Of a stretch of DNA of 64,000 nt, positions 61,398-64,000 are shown in pieces. Below the pieces are notes generated by a model. It made no database searches. It was not told the DNA's origin and saw only the letters and a program-made list of their open reading frames with translations. How positions within the stretch are numbered: the first letter of the stretch is position 1; each line of letters opens with the position of its first letter. The position numbers and the translations under genes are program-made. Source of the stretch: Natronococcus pandeyae (GTDB lineage Archaea > Halobacteriota > Halobacteria > Halobacteriales > Natrialbaceae); NCBI RefSeq assembly GCF_008122205.1, contig NZ_PHNJ01000005.1, positions 124,001-188,000 of the forward strand. The letters run 5' to 3'.

Positions 61398-61940
61398 TCA
61401 CGTCGCCGTCGTCTCGGGGGAGGCTACGCGGCGACCGTCGAGGGTGAGCGTGACCGTGATCGAATCGCCCGATTCGATCCGTGGCTCGTTCGTTCCGGCG
61501 ACGGTGAACGCCGCTCGTTCTCTCGTCGTCCACGTCTGATCGCTTGCTGCGTTGAACGGTCCGCGTGGGGCTCCGGCGAATCCGTCCGCCCCGACGAAGG
61601 GAACGGGTGGCTGTTTCGAGAGCGACTCCCCGTCCACTGCGACGGTGACCGAGAGTTCGTCGACATCGATCGGGTCGCCGGAGACGTATTCGAGCGTGAT
61701 CGTCCCCGAATCGCCGTCGACCGCCAGTTCGAACGCCGCGGTCACGCGTGCCGGCTCCATGGTCCCCATGGTCCACGTGCTGGCTCCGATCACGACGACG
61801 GTCGCCAGCGCGACGGTAATGCCGACGAGTAATAGCACGCCGACCAGCGGGGCGATTCCGCGCCGGCCGACGCTGCCTGCCCGTTCGGGTCGGTCGACCG
61901 ATGTCGGAGACACGGGTCGTCTGGCCGCGCCTTCGTACAT
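61398..61940 (-). CDS. type IV pilin-like (DUF1628-type) protein
   Basis: A 180-residue protein. The N-terminal GRRGIAPLVGVLLLVGITVA (about 25-44) is the class III/archaeal pilin signal: basic, a Gly before a hydrophobic H-domain, and a helical stem. The mature part is beta-rich with two halves (FELAVDGDSGTITLEYVSG and PRIESGDSITVTLTLDG). It probably becomes a surface pilin after PibD cleavage near Gly28. The start may lie up to 20 residues later than the chosen one. No pilus operon is next to it. Confidence 0.75.
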   Translation of the reverse strand: MYEGAARRPVSPTSVDRPERAGSVGRRGIAPLVGVLLLVGITVALATVVVIGASTWTMGTMEPARVTAAFELAVDGDSGTITLEYVSGDPIDVDELSVTVAVDGESLSKQPPVPFVGADGFAGAPRGPFNAASDQTWTTRERAAFTVAGTNEPRIESGDSITVTLTLDGRRVASPETTAT

Positions 61941-62001
61941 AAAGTCGCAGATAACGTTCCGACTGACTTCCCAGTCCCCGTTCCGTCAGCACTCGTCCTG
62001 C

Positions 62002-63285
62002 TCAGCCCTCGCCGCCCGAAACAGTCACTTCGACGGTTCCGTCCGCGGACGCAACTTCGACGTCGTACTCGCTCGCAGGCGGCAGGATCCACAGCGTGCC
62101 GTCGATGCCGGTCTCCCCGACTTCGGTGCCGTCGACCGAAACCGTCGCGTTTTGCGGTTCGTCATCGTCTGCGCCGGTTACCGACACCTTCGCCGGCCCG
62201 TTCGCGGGCGTCTCGGTGATCGATAGCTCGAGGTCGTCCTCGATCCAGTTCGTCTCGTCCGTGGTGGGCAAGGACGCGACGCGCAACTGCTGGATCTCGC
62301 GGTGGACGCTCGCGGTCCCGCCGTCGACGTACACCTCGAGTGCTCCCTGCGTATGACCGACGTCGAGCCAGTAGAGGTTCTCGGAGCTGTGGTCCTGGAA
62401 GTGCGGTGAGCCGTGCGTATCTGCCCACGGATAGAACACCATCGTTCGATCGAGCGCCTCCGACGTTTCGATGGTTGCGAACTGGTCCGGCTTGTCGGTG
62501 TCTCGGTGGGAGAACCGGGTCGTCTCCACGACGTAGTTTCTGTCGTCGACGGTGGAGATGCTGTATCCGTCCTCGGACGTCTGGATCAGCAGTTCCGTGC
62601 GCTGATTCGGTTGCATCGTCGACTCGAGATCGCTCCGTATCGGCGTCGTATGGAAGTTGAGTACCTTATCGACCGCATTTGCTTCCTGTGGCGAAATCGA
62701 GTAGCCGCGGATCTCGTTCGCTCGGTCCCGCAGGTCGCTGAGTACGCTCGAGAGCACCTCCGCTTCGTTGTGGTTTCGAATCAGCGTCTGTATCAGCTCG
62801 GTAGTCGAGGGACCCCCGTCCGCGTGTTCCCGGACGACCTCGCGCTCGCGGGACTCGAGTCCGTCGGATCGCTCTTTGAGCCGGTCGTAGGCTGCCTCGA
62901 CCATCTCTGCCTGTTCTTCGGTCGAGGCGTCGTCGAACTCGCGGTCGAGCAGGCGATACTGTTTGTGATCGACTCGAAGTTCGTCGTCGCTGCTGGCGAG
63001 TGCAGTCCCCAGGTCGTTGCTGTGATCGGTGTGTTCGCTTCTGACGTCGCCGTCGAGCTGGAGGCGGTTCGTCGTATCGTTGGCTTCGACGGGAGCGGCG
63101 TACTCCGTCGTGTTATTGGACTCGACCGAGCTCACGTGCAGAGAATCCTCCTGTTGCGGAGATTCGCCGACACCGGCCAGGTCGTTCCCCACGCTTCCCG
63201 CTCCGGAATCGGCCGCGGTGACGGCCACCGCGGGAAGCGAGACGACGAGCAGCAACGCGAGGAGGACAGCTGTCGCGCCGTTCAT
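62002..63285 (-). CDS. secreted protein with C-terminal Ig-like domain
   Basis: A 427-residue protein from ATG 63285 (MNGATAVLLALLLVVSLPAV), or six residues longer from 63303. The N-terminus is a Sec signal peptide with an Ala-rich end. The middle is helical (about 120-230, EEQAEMVEAAYDRLKERSDG), and the C-terminus is a beta-rich Ig/carboxypeptidase-regulatory-like repeat (VSVTGADDDEPQNATVSVDG and VEVASADGTVEVTVSGGE). It resembles haloarchaeal surface proteins (DUF7096-like by memory). A role outside the cell is likely; the exact job is unknown. Confidence 0.72.
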   Translation of the reverse strand: MNGATAVLLALLLVVSLPAVAVTAADSGAGSVGNDLAGVGESPQQEDSLHVSSVESNNTTEYAAPVEANDTTNRLQLDGDVRSEHTDHSNDLGTALASSDDELRVDHKQYRLLDREFDDASTEEQAEMVEAAYDRLKERSDGLESREREVVREHADGGPSTTELIQTLIRNHNEAEVLSSVLSDLRDRANEIRGYSISPQEANAVDKVLNFHTTPIRSDLESTMQPNQRTELLIQTSEDGYSISTVDDRNYVVETTRFSHRDTDKPDQFATIETSEALDRTMVFYPWADTHGSPHFQDHSSENLYWLDVGHTQGALEVYVDGGTASVHREIQQLRVASLPTTDETNWIEDDLELSITETPANGPAKVSVTGADDDEPQNATVSVDGTEVGETGIDGTLWILPPASEYDVEVASADGTVEVTVSGGEG

Positions 63286-63442
63286 CGCTCCACTGGTAAA
63301 CACTCCTGATATAAAAGATAGTCGACCAGTAGCGGAGTGAAACGACTCTCAGAGACCGACGGATACCGTTTAGTTTCATCTGTAACGTTTTATTTTCGTA
63401 TGGAAAGTGTTTTTTCCTCTGAGAGACCACCGGGTGATACAC

Positions 63443-64000
63443 ATGCGGTTATCCGCCGCGGTAACGTTCGCGCTGGTGGTCCTTCTCGTCGGCTCCGTCT
63501 CGGGAGCAGCGGTCGCCGCATCGGTGGCGTCCGCACCAGCAGCGGCGACTCACGCTCCGGCGGAATCACAGCTGGAATCGACAGCCGCGACCGCGGGCAC
63601 GAGCCAGGCCGAAATCAGCGAGCAATCCTCACCCGCCGATCCGGCGCAGGTGATCCGGATCAACGTGACCACGAGCGGCGACGCCGAGTGGACGATCGAA
63701 AGTCGATTCCTCCTGACCGACGACGAGGACGTCGAGGCGTTCCTCGAGTACGCCGATGCGGTCGAATCCGGCGATCGTGACGGTGCCTACGATCGTGATC
63801 AGTTCGAGCCCCACGTCCAGACTGCCGAGGAGACGACCGACCGCGAGATGTCGATCGAAGGCGACGGCTGGGAAGAGCCGCGTCTCGAGTCCCCCGACGA
63901 CGACCGCGAGGACGACACCAGGGTCGGTGTTCTCTCCTACTCGTTTACCTGGACCAACTTCGCGATGGTGGACGAAAAGCGGATCTACTTCGGCGACGCG
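63443..64000 (+). CDS. secreted/membrane protein with signal peptide (3' truncated)
   Basis: ATG 63443 opens a frame that continues to the window end (186 codons). The N-terminus MRLSAAVTFALVVLLVGSVS is a Sec signal. The next part is Ala/Ser-rich, then beta-rich (QVIRINVTTSGDAEWTIESR and VGVLSYSFTWTNFAMVDEKR). This resembles the extracytoplasmic part of haloarchaeal DUF7345-type proteins, which often continue into a membrane helix and winged helix beyond the part seen here. It is divergent from the previous gene with about 140 bases between them. Confidence 0.7.
   Translation, partial: MRLSAAVTFALVVLLVGSVSGAAVAASVASAPAAATHAPAESQLESTAATAGTSQAEISEQSSPADPAQVIRINVTTSGDAEWTIESRFLLTDDEDVEAFLEYADAVESGDRDGAYDRDQFEPHVQTAEETTDREMSIEGDGWEEPRLESPDDDREDDTRVGVLSYSFTWTNFAMVDEKRIYFGDA

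Overview
This window is chromosomal DNA from a halophilic archaeon, most probably a member of the Natrialbales (Natrinema/Haloterrigena-like). The evidence is a high-GC genome with strongly acidic predicted proteins, twin-arginine lipoproteins, a Bat-type sensor with HTH_10, HalOD1 and DUF7344-type small proteins, a haloarchaeal PAN ATPase, an archaeal A-type ATP synthase operon, and TATA boxes placed about 28-35 bases before many start codons, as in leaderless archaeal transcription. All assignments come from reading the sequence; no database search was run.

Layout. 0-7 kb: a truncated membrane protein, a beta-CASP nuclease, a flavodoxin, an asparagine-synthase-like protein, a conserved haloarchaeal protein, a sarcosine-oxidase-like flavoenzyme and an LLM oxidoreductase. 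7-17 kb: a large PAS/GAF/Bat sensor-regulator, a DUF7344 regulator, aconitase, an archaeal dUTPase-type protein, two Tat lipoproteins (one cupredoxin-like) and a VOC protein. Two inverted copies of a 113-bp MITE-like repeat flank the aconitase-to-VOC block. 17-28 kb: membrane proteins, 6-phosphogluconate dehydrogenase, HalOD1, tRNA-Arg(CCG) followed by a tRNA-derived hairpin, two tiny overlapping cistrons, a GH13 glucosidase, a sugar aminotransferase, a PD-(D/E)XK-like protein, a class III aminotransferase and a small two-helix membrane gene broken by an in-frame TAG. 28-42 kb: a response regulator, HpaI-type aldolase, cupin, MFS carrier, an unusual P1B ATPase without CPC, two divergent sulfatase-family genes, a symporter with a 40-residue accessory peptide, creatininase, a thioredoxin-fold protein and TruA. 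42-64 kb: peptidases M28 and M3, PAN, pyruvoyl arginine decarboxylase, the complete A-type ATP synthase operon on the minus strand (H-I-K-E-C-F-A-B, then an EEP hydrolase, then D), a methyltransferase, a pilin-like protein and two secreted proteins, the last cut by the window end.

How the genes fit together. Most are housekeeping: energy conversion (ATP synthase, aconitase), protein turnover (PAN, PepF, M28), RNA modification and processing (TruA, tRNA-Arg, beta-CASP nuclease, and agmatine supply for tRNA-Ile2 agmatidine via PdaD), and pentose-phosphate oxidation (Gnd). Small catabolic modules (SSS symporter plus creatininase; aldolase, cupin and MFS) and metal-related genes (cupredoxin, CopD-like protein, P-type ATPase) are interspersed. 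No CRISPR array, transposase gene or provirus integrase was seen. The most unusual items are the non-canonical P-type ATPase, the amber-interrupted membrane gene, the MITE-like repeats, the tRNA-derived hairpin, the nuclease-like protein and several very short overlapping ORFs.
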